The notes beneath the pieces are model-generated. The model did no database searches and was not told the DNA's origin. It saw nothing but the letters and a program-made list of their open reading frames with translations. A stretch of DNA of 13,594 nucleotides, taken from assembly GCA_947624075.1 (NCBI GenBank), contig CANQIM010000019.1, positions 1 to 13,594 of the forward strand. The letters run 5' to 3'. Shown piece after piece: positions 1-6,784 of the stretch. Position 1 is the stretch's first letter. The number at the start of each line of letters is the position of its first letter. Position numbers and translations under genes: made by a program. Origin of the DNA: an uncultured Bacilli bacterium (GTDB lineage Bacteria > Bacillota_I > Bacilli_A > RF39 > UBA660).

Positions 1-363
1 AATATGGACAAAATAAGTAAGCTATGGTACTTTAGAGATGAAAAGAAAATACGAGATTATAAATATCTAATAATGCAAAACCTAAATAAAGAAGAACTAG
101 AAAAATTAAGTGAAAAATGCAAAGGAGATGAAACAATAATGCGCTTTAAGGAGAAATTAACAAAGTTAAATGAAAGTGACCAATATGATTCCTTGATAGA
201 TCAAGTTGATGAAGACAGGTTATGGAAAAATACTTTTATTAAGCAGGGAATGCATCAAGAAAAAGAAAACTTAGCCAAAAATATGTTAAATGACGGTGTA
301 AATATCGCCAAAATAGCTAAGTACACAAACTTGTCTGAAAAATATATTGCTAGCTTACGATAA
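1..363 (+). CDS. C-terminal part of an Rpn-family (PD-(D/E)XK nuclease/'transposase') protein, cut by the window edge
   Basis: About 120 residues are visible. The first ATG is at position 4, but codon 1-3 (AAT) is in the same open frame and no ribosome binding site can be seen, so the gene almost certainly begins left of the window. The tail resembles the C-terminus of Rpn/PD-(D/E)XK family transposase proteins. A short Gln/Gly/Glu stretch (KQGMHQEKEN) is followed by a helix-turn-helix-like end, AKNMLNDGVNIAKIAKYTNL, which in this family usually reads like 'ML..G.....I...TGLS...I..L'. Family members are usually around 300 residues, with the nuclease core in the N-terminal half, which is not visible here, so activity cannot be judged. 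The gene ends directly before a perfect-stem terminator. The assignment rests only on the tail pattern. Confidence 0.6.
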   Translation, partial: NMDKISKLWYFRDEKKIRDYKYLIMQNLNKEELEKLSEKCKGDETIMRFKEKLTKLNESDQYDSLIDQVDEDRLWKNTFIKQGMHQEKENLAKNMLNDGVNIAKIAKYTNLSEKYIASLR

Positions 364-371
364 TAGTTTCT

Positions 372-403
372 AAATATATAGTGTTAAGACTATATATTTT
401 TTT
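372..403 (+). terminator. Rho-independent terminator of the Rpn-like gene
   Basis: A perfect 10-bp stem (AAATATATAG / CTATATATTT, 372-381 with 390-399) encloses an 8-nt loop, and the T run covers 397-403. The stem is AU-rich and therefore weak, but it is uninterrupted and sits 9 nt after the stop codon. The reverse strand carries only a short run after the stem, so it serves mainly the plus strand. Confidence 0.7.
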
Positions 404-451
404 GAACAGTTTTCAACAATTTTTGTGAAAAAAAAGATTTACTATATACTT

Positions 452-456
452 GGTGA
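452..456 (+). promoter_or_regulatory. Shine-Dalgarno site that sets the Cse60 start
   Basis: GGTGA lies five bases before the TTG at 462. The in-frame TTG at 450 and GTG at 453 fall on or before this site and have no purine-rich site of their own, so TTG 462 is preferred. Confidence 0.55.
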
Positions 457-461
457 TAAAA

Positions 462-638
462 TTGAAAGTTAAAATTTTTGATTATGAGGATGAAAGAGAT
501 TTAGAAGAGGATGTTAATTCATTTATTGAAAAATTAGAAGGTGAAGTTATTGATATAAAATATCAAGTTAGTGTGGGAGTTTTCAGTGAAGAACAAGTAT
601 TCTGCTTTTCGGCCATGATAATTTATATAGAGAAATAG
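462..638 (+). CDS. cse60: Cse60-family small protein (sporulation-associated)
   Basis: This is a 58-residue protein read from TTG 462. After the initiator it runs KVKIFDYEDERDLEEDVN, then an acidic helical region, then VIDIKYQVSV and a tail ending CFSAMIIY. This matches my memory of the Cse60 family: a short basic/hydrophobic beginning, 'D.E.E.DLE..VN.FL', 'DI.Y.VS' and a closing 'FSA.I.Y'. Cse60 was named in Bacillus as a gene transcribed by sporulation sigma-E, and its biochemical role is unknown. Homologues also occur in genomes with no obvious sporulation, so presence alone does not prove that this organism sporulates. The gene has its own ribosome binding site but no convincing promoter and no visible terminator. 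It is 80 bp upstream of the flippase gene and may be read together with it. Confidence 0.72.
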   Translation: MKVKIFDYEDERDLEEDVNSFIEKLEGEVIDIKYQVSVGVFSEEQVFCFSAMIIYIEK

Positions 639-641
639 TTT

Positions 642-701
642 TTATTAAAATAATTTATGTATCTTATAATTTAATTATTTTGCTAAATATGTTATTATAA
701 T
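642..701 (+). promoter_or_regulatory. Candidate promoter region for the flippase gene
   Basis: Two perfect TATAAT boxes occur at 665-670 and 696-701, neither with a good -35. The first could pair with TTATTA at 642-647 (17-bp spacer). The second lies 17 nt before the ATG, a distance seen at other promoters here, but its predicted transcript start would cut into the AGGAGG at 705-710. In such AT-rich DNA either could be chance. Confidence 0.3.
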
Positions 702-718
702 TATAGGAGGCAGATTAA

Positions 719-2416
719 ATGGCAGATAGTAGAGTTAAAAGAACAAAAAAGAAAGAAAGAGAAGAGAAAAAAGTTAAGCAAGATAAAACTATGAATAAAA
801 ATAGTTTTGTTAAAGGGGCTTTTATTGCTACTTTAGGAATTGTTATTACAAAAATTTTAGGTATTTTATATGTTATTCCTTTTCATGCTGTTATAGGTGA
901 AAAAGGAGGAGCGCTTTATGGTTATGCTTATTCTATTTATTTGGTTTTTATGTCCTTATCTTCAGCAGGTATACCTTTAGCGATTAGTCGTATTATTTCA
1001 GAATATCAAACTTTAGGTTATATGGATGCCAAAAAAAGAGCATTTTTAATGGGTAAAAGAATTGCTTTGTTACTTGGCTTTATATGCTTTATAGTTTTGG
1101 TTTTATTTGCACCAACACTTGCTCATTGGATTTTAGGTGATATCACTGGTGGAAATACTATAGAAGATGTTACCTTTGTCATTAGAGTTATCGCAACAGC
1201 AATATTAGTTGTTCCGATTTTGAGTATATATCGTGGTTATTTTGAAGGACATAGATTTATGAGTCCACCTTCTGTTTCACAAGTAGTTGAACAAGTAGTA
1301 AGAGTATTAATTATAGTAATAGGTAGTTATGTTACTTTAAAAGTATTTAATCTTTCCTTGACAAGTGCAGTTGGTGTAGCTGTCTTTGGAGCAACTCTAG
1401 GAGCATTTGCTTCATACATTTATTTAGTTGATAAGAGAAGAAAGAATAAAGATAAATTTGATTTAGATGCTAGAAAAGTCAAAGAGCCAATTATTACTAA
1501 TAAAGAAATTTTTAGAAAAATTGTTGTATATGCAGTACCATTTATTCTAATCGATATTTTTAAATCATTATATAGTTATGTTGATATGGTAACTGTTGTT
1601 AAGGGACTTGTTAATTTAGCCCATTTCACAATAAATGATGCCGAAATTGTAATGAGTATGATTTCAACTTGGGGTAATAAGTTCAATATGATAATTTTAG
1701 CTGTTTCAACTGGAGTTATTGTTAGCTTAATACCAAACCTTACCAAAAGTGTTGTTGAAGAAAATCAAGCAGATGTAAATTTAAAAATAAATCAAACTAT
1801 AAGTATTTTACTTTACTTAATGTTACCTATGACAGTTGGTATAAGCTTTTTATCTAAAGCAGTTTGGACGATATTTTATGGAGCAAGTAAATATGGTCCA
1901 AGTGTCTTAACTTATTTTATATTTATTGGACTAATTTCTGGTATTTTTACAGCGGCAATTACGATAGTTCAAACTTTAAAGGATTATAAGACAGTTTTTA
2001 TTAGTTTACTTATTGGTGTATTAGTAAAAGTTCTTTTGAATACTAAATTAATTGTTGTTTTCTATAAAATGGGTTTACCTGCTTATTATGGAATAATTAC
2101 TTCGAGTGTACTTGCTTATTTAATTCCTCTTATTATTTGTTTAGTAGTTTTAAAAGTAAAATATAAAATTAATTATGAAAAAACAATTAAAAATACTATT
2201 GATATAATATTTACAACAGTAATGATGGTAGTTTTATTATTTATTTTAAAATTATTTGTACCAGTAGCTGTCAGTAGTAGAATTTTAAATATTTTAGTAA
2301 TTTTATTATATGCTGCCGTAGGTGGAGTTTTCTACTTAATATTTACTTTCAAAGTTGGTATTGTTAAAAATGTCTTTGGTGATAGATTAGAAAAGATATT
2401 AAAGAAGAAAAAATAA
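719..2416 (+). CDS. Polytopic lipid flippase of the MVF/SpoVB-YtgP (MurJ-like) family
   Basis: This 565-residue membrane protein has about 14 hydrophobic segments and is of the MATE/MVF (oligosaccharidyl-lipid flippase) type. The first membrane segment begins FVKGAFIATLGIVITKILGI, followed by YVIPFHAVIGEKGGALYGYA and SAGIPLAISRIISEY. These are hallmark patterns of the Gram-positive SpoVB/YtgP group. In Bacillus subtilis YtgP acts as a MurJ-type lipid II flippase, and SpoVB has a related role in the spore cortex. The exact substrate here is inferred. Residues 1-28 form an unusually basic cytoplasmic leader (KRTKKKEREEKK). The start at 719 has a perfect AGGAGG at 705-710 with 8-nt spacing; the inner ATG at 791 has no such site. 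The gene faces two FemAB ligases that act on lipid II-type precursors, which supports a wall role. Confidence 0.85.
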   Translation: MADSRVKRTKKKEREEKKVKQDKTMNKNSFVKGAFIATLGIVITKILGILYVIPFHAVIGEKGGALYGYAYSIYLVFMSLSSAGIPLAISRIISEYQTLGYMDAKKRAFLMGKRIALLLGFICFIVLVLFAPTLAHWILGDITGGNTIEDVTFVIRVIATAILVVPILSIYRGYFEGHRFMSPPSVSQVVEQVVRVLIIVIGSYVTLKVFNLSLTSAVGVAVFGATLGAFASYIYLVDKRRKNKDKFDLDARKVKEPIITNKEIFRKIVVYAVPFILIDIFKSLYSYVDMVTVVKGLVNLAHFTINDAEIVMSMISTWGNKFNMIILAVSTGVIVSLIPNLTKSVVEENQADVNLKINQTISILLYLMLPMTVGISFLSKAVWTIFYGASKYGPSVLTYFIFIGLISGIFTAAITIVQTLKDYKTVFISLLIGVLVKVLLNTKLIVVFYKMGLPAYYGIITSSVLAYLIPLIICLVVLKVKYKINYEKTIKNTIDIIFTTVMMVVLLFILKLFVPVAVSSRILNILVILLYAAVGGVFYLIFTFKVGIVKNVFGDRLEKILKKKK

Positions 2417-2421
2417 AAGAA

Positions 2422-2460
2422 AAAATCCGTATCTTCAGTGATAACGGATTTTACTTTTTC
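2422..2460. terminator. Probable bidirectional terminator between flippase and FemAB genes
   Basis: The stem is AAAATCCGT-ATC (2422-2433) paired with GAT-A-ACGGATTTT (2440-2452), with a 6-nt loop and a single bulged A. T-rich tracts follow on both strands: ACTTTTTC on plus and TTTTTTCTTTTATTTTTT on minus. It sits between convergent genes and overlaps the minus-strand stop codon at 2451-2453. Confidence 0.75.
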
Positions 2461-3758
2461 TTTTTAAATTTCTTTTTTAGATTTTTTAGACCATGATAAG
2501 TTTTGAAAGCTAAATTATAACTCTTGTACCAAAAAGGTGATACTATTAAATCGAATTCACCTATTAATTCTACGACATGTCCTCCAAAGCTTTTTTTGAA
2601 TAAATATAAACCATAAAGGGGATTTTCTTTTCTAAAATCACCAGTTATACCATAAAAATTATATCTTTCGTAATTATTTTCAATTGCATACTTTATTCCA
2701 GCAAAATGAGTTGTATAAGCAGACTGGAATTGCATTAGCTTGGCAAGACTTCCACCATGAAGAGATAGGACCTCATTGCCATAGATTAAGAAAAGAATTC
2801 CTCCAAGAGTTGTTTTTTCTCCATACTCTTTTTTATATTCCTTAATTTTTTCTAATTGTTTTTCTAGACGATTTATTTCTTCTTCATCATGTTTATTTGC
2901 TTGGGCATACTTTTTATCGTTCATCTTTAAAATATTATTTTCTTTTTTATAAATACGACTCTTTAATTCTTTTTGTATTTCTTCTAATTCATTTTTAGTA
3001 TTTTTTTCATACAAATTAAAGTCAATTTCTGAAATAAGTATTTTTAAAATACCACTATCATGAAGATTATCCCACATTGCTTCGTAGTAAGATAATGGTC
3101 GATCAACAAATTCGCGTCTATCAGAAGTGTGCTGCATAATATCTTTGAAAATAGGTAATTCTTCTCTAGTAATTTCTCTAGTTGTTATACCTGACTTTTC
3201 GTTTTTCCTTAAGATTTGTCTAGTTTTAGATTCCATATCTTGCATTACTTCATCAAGGGTTTTATTCTTGGTATTTATAACATGCATCCAGCGAGGTTGT
3301 AAAGTATCTTGCATTAGATTAAAACCAAAATGTTTATAGCCAAGACTTTTTAAGTTTTCTATACAGTCACTATTATCATAACCATTTTCAACTAAGTCAC
3401 CATTGTTATCATGTTCTTTATAAGGAACATAAGGATCTAGTTTTATAAAAATGGCATTTTCTCCTTTAGCAAATTCTTTTATTTTAACAGTAAATTTTTT
3501 TAAAAGTTCTTTATCATGATAATCTATTAAAAAACCCCGTGGTGCATAAAACATTTTTTTCTTAATAATAGGTAATGTTTTACCTAAAAGAAGTGTAGCA
3601 GCAACTACTTTATCTTCATCTTTTAGACCTATAAAATAACTTTCCCAGTTATTTACTTTTTTTAAATTAGCCCACTGTTTTGTTTGATGAAAAGTAATTT
3701 GTTCACTTTTATCAGCAAATTCTTTAAATTCTTTTTCAGTTATTTTCTCTAACTTCAT
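2451..3758 (-). CDS. FemAB-family peptidoglycan-bridge aminoacyltransferase, second gene of the pair
   Basis: This is a 435-residue FemA/FemB/FemX/MurM-type ligase. These cytoplasmic enzymes move an amino acid from aminoacyl-tRNA onto the stem peptide of a peptidoglycan precursor to build the interpeptide bridge. Visible are an N-terminal GNAT-like half with YAPRG at 71-75 and IFIKLDP near 103-109, the QPRWMHVINT segment near 154-163, a long charged coiled-coil arm at about 245-313, and a C-terminal half with NFYGITGDF and LYLFKKSFGG. The coiled-coil arm is a Fem-family hallmark. The start at 3758 is chosen over an ATG 12 codons upstream because AAGAAGGAG precedes it by seven bases. The gene begins 23 nt inside the end of its upstream neighbour, so translation is probably coupled. 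Which amino acid it adds cannot be read from sequence. Confidence 0.9.
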   Translation of the reverse strand: MKLEKITEKEFKEFADKSEQITFHQTKQWANLKKVNNWESYFIGLKDEDKVVAATLLLGKTLPIIKKKMFYAPRGFLIDYHDKELLKKFTVKIKEFAKGENAIFIKLDPYVPYKEHDNNGDLVENGYDNSDCIENLKSLGYKHFGFNLMQDTLQPRWMHVINTKNKTLDEVMQDMESKTRQILRKNEKSGITTREITREELPIFKDIMQHTSDRREFVDRPLSYYEAMWDNLHDSGILKILISEIDFNLYEKNTKNELEEIQKELKSRIYKKENNILKMNDKKYAQANKHDEEEINRLEKQLEKIKEYKKEYGEKTTLGGILFLIYGNEVLSLHGGSLAKLMQFQSAYTTHFAGIKYAIENNYERYNFYGITGDFRKENPLYGLYLFKKSFGGHVVELIGEFDLIVSPFWYKSYNLAFKTYHGLKNLKKKFKKKK

Positions 3759-5049
3759 TTTGTAGCTCCTTCTTACTTTTCTTTCTAATAGCATTCCTAT
3801 AGAATGGCACTAATTTTGTAAAGATGAAATACATAAATTTATTAGTGACAAAGTCCCATTCTCCCATAAATTCAATGTAGTCTCCTCCAAATTTTTTCTT
3901 GAATTCATGAAGACCTAGTCGAGAGTTACCTTCACTTAAGTCACCAATTGTTCCAAACTGATCATATATTTTAAGACCCTTTTCCTTGCAATACTTGATG
4001 TGTTCAAAGTAAGTATTATAATTTACATAGGTTTCTGTTAATATATTATGATTTCCAGCATATAAAACCCAAGCTTTATCACCATACTCTATAATCATAT
4101 GAGCAGATAAAGTTAAGTCATTACCTAAATCTTTTTTATATTCTTTGTATTTAGCTATTTCATTGTTTATATTCTCTTTTTGTTTAGTAAGCTCCGTTAA
4201 TTTAGCTTTAGAACTTTTACTTAGATTATCTATTGGTAATATAGATATTTGATCATTTATTCTCTTTAAATTTCTTTCTAAAGACTTTATTGTTTTACTT
4301 AAATTAACTTTACCCAAGAATAGAGTAGCTTTACTATTTTTATTACCATTAAATATCTCATACAAGGTTTCATAGTAATCTTTGTTATAAGAAATAAAAT
4401 CTTTTCTATTTTCAGTTAACATCATTAAATGGTAAAACTCATCAATATCTTTTTTAGTACCAATTTCGACAATAGTTTCAAGCTTATTAGACTTTTGAAT
4501 ACGCTGTTTAGTAGTTTTAGAAAAATGTTCTACAATAGTATCTAAATCTTGAGTAAGATCTATTCTAAAAGTATACCTTGGTTGCATAGTTTCAAAGTTC
4601 TTTGTAAAACCTTGATGTTTATAACCTAATTCTTTTAATGTTTTAAATATTTCTTCATGATTATTATCAACAGGAACTTCTTCATTGTTATAATTATATT
4701 TTTTTATAATAATATCAGGATCAATCTTAATAAAGATGCCCTTTTTCTTTTTAGCAAATTCAACTATTTTGTTAGTCATAACACGAAGAATTTCTTTCTT
4801 ATTATAATCTATGACATAGCCACGTGGAGCATAGAAGTAGCAATAATTCATAGGAAGCATTTTCTGTAATAATAAAGTAGCAGCAATTATTTTATTATCT
4901 TCATTGACTAATCCTAAATAATAGGGAGTGAGATTTTTCTTTACTTTGGCAAATTCTCCCCATGATAAAGACTGCAAAAAATGAGATTTAGAATGATTTT
5001 TTACAAATTCATCAAATTCTTCTTTATTAAGATTAATAAGTTTTAACAT
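3736..5049 (-). CDS. FemAB-family peptidoglycan-bridge aminoacyltransferase, first gene of the pair
   Basis: This 437-residue paralogue of its downstream neighbour has the same layout: YAPRG at 73-77, IFIKIDPD near 105-112, QPRYTFRIDLT at 156-166, a charged coiled-coil arm at about 250-308, then FGTIGDL and LHEFKKKFGGDYIEFMGEWD near the C-terminus. It ends in a basic tail, and its TGA stop lies inside the next gene. The two are clearly diverged rather than a recent duplication, which suggests two successive additions to the bridge, as MurM/MurN or FemA/FemB do; that division of labour is inferred. The ATG at 5049 has GTGAGGT six bases upstream and an extended -10 promoter just before it. It reads away from the small coiled-coil gene, whose terminator overlaps the promoter edge. 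Confidence 0.9.
   Translation of the reverse strand: MLKLINLNKEEFDEFVKNHSKSHFLQSLSWGEFAKVKKNLTPYYLGLVNEDNKIIAATLLLQKMLPMNYCYFYAPRGYVIDYNKKEILRVMTNKIVEFAKKKKGIFIKIDPDIIIKKYNYNNEEVPVDNNHEEIFKTLKELGYKHQGFTKNFETMQPRYTFRIDLTQDLDTIVEHFSKTTKQRIQKSNKLETIVEIGTKKDIDEFYHLMMLTENRKDFISYNKDYYETLYEIFNGNKNSKATLFLGKVNLSKTIKSLERNLKRINDQISILPIDNLSKSSKAKLTELTKQKENINNEIAKYKEYKKDLGNDLTLSAHMIIEYGDKAWVLYAGNHNILTETYVNYNTYFEHIKYCKEKGLKIYDQFGTIGDLSEGNSRLGLHEFKKKFGGDYIEFMGEWDFVTNKFMYFIFTKLVPFYRNAIRKKSKKELQNEVRENN
3766..3774 (-). promoter_or_regulatory. Shine-Dalgarno site setting the start of the second FemAB gene
   Basis: AAGAAGGAG on the minus strand lies seven bases before the ATG at 3758. It lies inside the coding end of the first FemAB gene and rules out the longer reading from 3794. 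Confidence 0.8.
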
Positions 5050-5073
5050 ATGTTAACCTCACTTTCTATAATT

Positions 5074-5103
5074 AGTATATCACAAAAGAAAAATAAACAA
5101 CAA
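5074..5103 (-). promoter_or_regulatory. Extended -10 promoter of the FemAB operon
   Basis: On the minus strand TGA-TATACT (5082-5074) forms an extended -10, with a weak TTGTTG -35 at 5103-5098 (18-bp spacer). The predicted transcript start near 5067 gives a leader of about 18 nt. The -35 overlaps the T run of the upstream gene's terminator. Confidence 0.6.
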
Positions 5104-5131
5104 AAAAGAACATACTTTTTCGCATATTCTT
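5102..5131 (-). terminator. Terminator of the small coiled-coil gene
   Basis: Minus-strand stem AAGAATATGC / GTATGTTCTT (5131-5122 with 5115-5106) has 10 pairs including two G-U, a 6-nt GAAAAA loop, and a T run continuing to 5102. It lies about 25 nt after the stop codon. Confidence 0.72.
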
Positions 5132-5156
5132 AAAGAAACATAAAAATTAAAAATAA

Positions 5157-5351
5157 TTACATCATGTAAAAGCCATCATCTTTTTGTAAAAATGTATTTT
5201 TCTTACCATTTTCTAAATGTTTAACTCTTTCTTTTAACATATCTATTTCATTTTTTAAACGATTCAATTCATCAATAAGTTCCCTTGGTAAAGGCATAGA
5301 CATTCCATTATTAATGGGCATGGTATTCATAAATGGAAACATATTATTCAT
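5157..5351 (-). CDS. Small Met/Asn/Pro-rich coiled-coil protein, function unknown
   Basis: I do not recognise this 64-residue protein. The first 22 residues are rich in Met, Asn and Pro (MNNMFPFMNTMPINNGMSMP). Residues 23-49 form an amphipathic heptad-like helix (LPRELIDELNRLKNEIDML...HLENG) suited to a two- or three-stranded coiled coil. The tail is KNTFLQKDDGFYMM. It has no membrane segment or signal peptide. It looks real because GAAGAAGGG lies six bases before the ATG, a TATAAT sits 20 nt upstream, and a hairpin terminator follows. The composition recalls small structural proteins of Gram-positives such as coat-associated proteins, but that is only a resemblance. It is divergent from trmB. 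Confidence 0.65.
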   Translation of the reverse strand: MNNMFPFMNTMPINNGMSMPLPRELIDELNRLKNEIDMLKERVKHLENGKKNTFLQKDDGFYMM

Positions 5352-5371
5352 AATAATCCCTTCTTCGTATT

Positions 5372-5377
5372 ATTATA
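5372..5377 (-). promoter_or_regulatory. -10 box of the small coiled-coil gene
   Basis: A perfect TATAAT on the minus strand lies 20 nt before the ATG at 5351. No convincing -35 is seen. The predicted start near 5365 leaves a leader of about 14 nt that just contains the ribosome binding site. Confidence 0.4.
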
Positions 5378-5396
5378 TGTAAAAGTATTATTCTTG

Positions 5397-5405
5397 TGAT
5401 AAAAT
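5397..5405 (+). promoter_or_regulatory. Extended -10 promoter of trmB
   Basis: TGA-TAAAAT matches the extended -10 form (five of six in the hexamer). No -35 is evident. The predicted transcript start near 5412 coincides with the AGGTG ribosome binding site, giving an 11-nt leader. It lies back to back with the divergent -10 at 5372-5377. Confidence 0.45.
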
Positions 5406-5422
5406 ATTTATAGGTGATTTGA

Positions 5423-6052
5423 GTGAGACTTAGAAATGTTAAAAATAAAGAAGAAATTTTAAGTAATTCGAAATATTTTATAGATAATCCCTTTAAGTAT
5501 AAAGGTAAGTGGCAAGAAGTATTTAAAAATAATAATCCCATTTATATAGAAATTGGTATGGGAAAAGGTAAATTTATTATTGAAAATGCTCTTAAATACC
5601 CTAATATTAATTTTATTGGTATTGAGAAATATGATAGTGTAGTTGCCAAATGTTTAATGAAAATACCAAATGATATTCCTAATTTAGTAATTGTTAGAGT
5701 AGATGCTTTAGAAATAGATAAAGTATTTGATAAAGAAATAGAAAGAATTTATCTTAACTTTTCTGATCCTTGGCCTAAAGTTCGACATAGTTTACGAAGA
5801 CTTTCTAGTAAAGTGTTTTTAAATAAATATGATTATATTTTTAAAGATAGGAAATTAATTTATATGCGAACTGATAATAGAGATTTATATATTTATTCAC
5901 TAATGAGCTTTAGTGAACATGGCTATGTTTTAAAAGAAATAAGCTTTGATTTACATAAAGATCAGTCTAATTTAATAACTACAGAATATGAAGATAAATT
6001 TGCAAGTAAAGGTATGCCTATTTATAGTGTAGTTGCTGAAGTAGACAATTAA
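5423..6052 (+). CDS. trmB: tRNA (guanine-N7-)-methyltransferase TrmB (m7G46)
   Basis: This 209-residue enzyme methylates N7 of G46 in the variable loop of tRNAs, using S-adenosylmethionine. The SAM-binding motif EIGMGKGKFI lies at 43-52, and GIEKY at 66-70 is the strand-2 acidic site. The family signature NFSDPWPK lies at 112-119, MRTDN at 148-152 and TTEYEDKF at 186-193. The length fits the family (about 210-220). Translation starts at GTG 5423 with AGGTG six bases upstream; the protein begins MRLRNVK, typical for TrmB. One departure from memory: the usual basic PWPKKRH...RRL segment reads PWPKVRHSLRRL, with Val and Ser at two commonly Lys positions. It has its own short promoter and precedes an unrelated lipoprotein operon. 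Confidence 0.93.
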   Translation: MRLRNVKNKEEILSNSKYFIDNPFKYKGKWQEVFKNNNPIYIEIGMGKGKFIIENALKYPNINFIGIEKYDSVVAKCLMKIPNDIPNLVIVRVDALEIDKVFDKEIERIYLNFSDPWPKVRHSLRRLSSKVFLNKYDYIFKDRKLIYMRTDNRDLYIYSLMSFSEHGYVLKEISFDLHKDQSNLITTEYEDKFASKGMPIYSVVAEVDN

Positions 6053-6066
6053 GTAGAAAAAATATT

Positions 6067-6094
6067 TTTACATTTACAAAAAATTTGGTATAAT
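6067..6094 (+). promoter_or_regulatory. Strong promoter of the lipoprotein-YtxH operon
   Basis: TTTACA (6067-6072, five of six) is followed by a 16-bp spacer ending TGG, then a perfect TATAAT (6089-6094), so it is also an extended -10. The predicted transcript start near 6101 gives a 14-nt leader with AGGTG at 6106-6110. Confidence 0.75.
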
Positions 6095-6114
6095 GTAGTA
6101 AGAGTAGGTGAAAT

Positions 6115-6768
6115 ATGAAAAAGTTAATTGTTTTACTCTCTATAATACTTGTTTTTATGACAGGTTGTAGTATAAAGAAATTAGATAACTCTGATATAGG
6201 TAAAAATATGAAAATACTTTTATCAGAAAAGGTTAATTTACATAATGTTTACTTTGAAGGTTATAAATATTATGTACCTAAAGGATTAAAATTTGTTAGT
6301 AAAGAAGAATATAATGCTTTATTAAATGATAAGATGGGTAATCAATATTATTTGTATGTTGATGCGATTAGTTATTATCATAAGGTAGAAAATACTTATA
6401 AGATAGATGAAAAAGCACATTATTCGAAGATATTAAATTATAATAAGAAAAGTGGTTACATACAAATTAATGAATATGAAGATGATTACTTTGTACAGTT
6501 TGTTTTCAATTATGCCAAAGTAGAAGCTTTTGTACGTAAAGATGATTTAGTTGATGCGATTAATAATATTTGTTACATACTTAGAAGTATTAAATATAAT
6601 GATAAAGTATTAGAAAGCTTAATTGGTGATAATATTTTAAGTTACAAAGAAGAAAATTATAGTTTGTTTGATACTGAAGCAGAAGATGATTTCTTGGATG
6701 TTGTTGAAAAATATAATCCAGGTTATAACAAAGATTTAGAGGATGAAAAGATACAGTTGGATGAGTAA
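6115..6768 (+). CDS. Predicted lipoprotein of unknown function
   Basis: This 217-residue protein has a short lipoprotein signal peptide: KK, a hydrophobic core LIVLLSIILVF, then a lipobox MTGC with Cys18 as the lipidation site. Met at -3 is slightly off the Leu norm. The mature part is hydrophilic and Tyr/Lys/Asp-rich, with YYVPKGLKFVSKEEY near 59-73, a likely mixed alpha/beta domain to about residue 165, and an acidic tail ending DEEKIQLDE-like. I do not recognise the domain. It would sit on the outer face of the membrane. It is first in an operon, 16 bp ahead of the charged disordered protein, followed by YtxG- and YtxH-like genes, so a role in envelope organisation is a reasonable but unproven guess. 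Confidence 0.75.
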   Translation: MKKLIVLLSIILVFMTGCSIKKLDNSDIGKNMKILLSEKVNLHNVYFEGYKYYVPKGLKFVSKEEYNALLNDKMGNQYYLYVDAISYYHKVENTYKIDEKAHYSKILNYNKKSGYIQINEYEDDYFVQFVFNYAKVEAFVRKDDLVDAINNICYILRSIKYNDKVLESLIGDNILSYKEENYSLFDTEAEDDFLDVVEKYNPGYNKDLEDEKIQLDE

Positions 6769-6784
6769 GTAAAGAGGTGAACTT

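Noticed and set aside
445..450. TATACT as a -10 for the Cse60 gene, with TTGTGA at 423-428
   Set aside because: The predicted transcript start would fall after the ribosome binding site at 452-456, so the pairing is probably chance.
3127..3339. Plus-strand open frame inside the second FemAB gene
   Set aside because: It lies wholly inside a well-supported gene on the other strand and resembles no protein I know.
4657..4869. Plus-strand open frame inside the first FemAB gene
   Set aside because: Ile/Asn/Phe-rich translation of the antisense strand of AT-rich codons; no ribosome binding site.
5344..5541. Minus-strand open frame over the trmB start
   Set aside because: Overlaps trmB and its promoter, and the real minus-strand small gene begins at 5351 in another frame.
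6053..6072. Weak hairpin GTAGAAAAA...TTTTTAC after trmB as a terminator
   Set aside because: Almost only A-T pairs with a tiny loop, and it overlaps the -35 of the next promoter.
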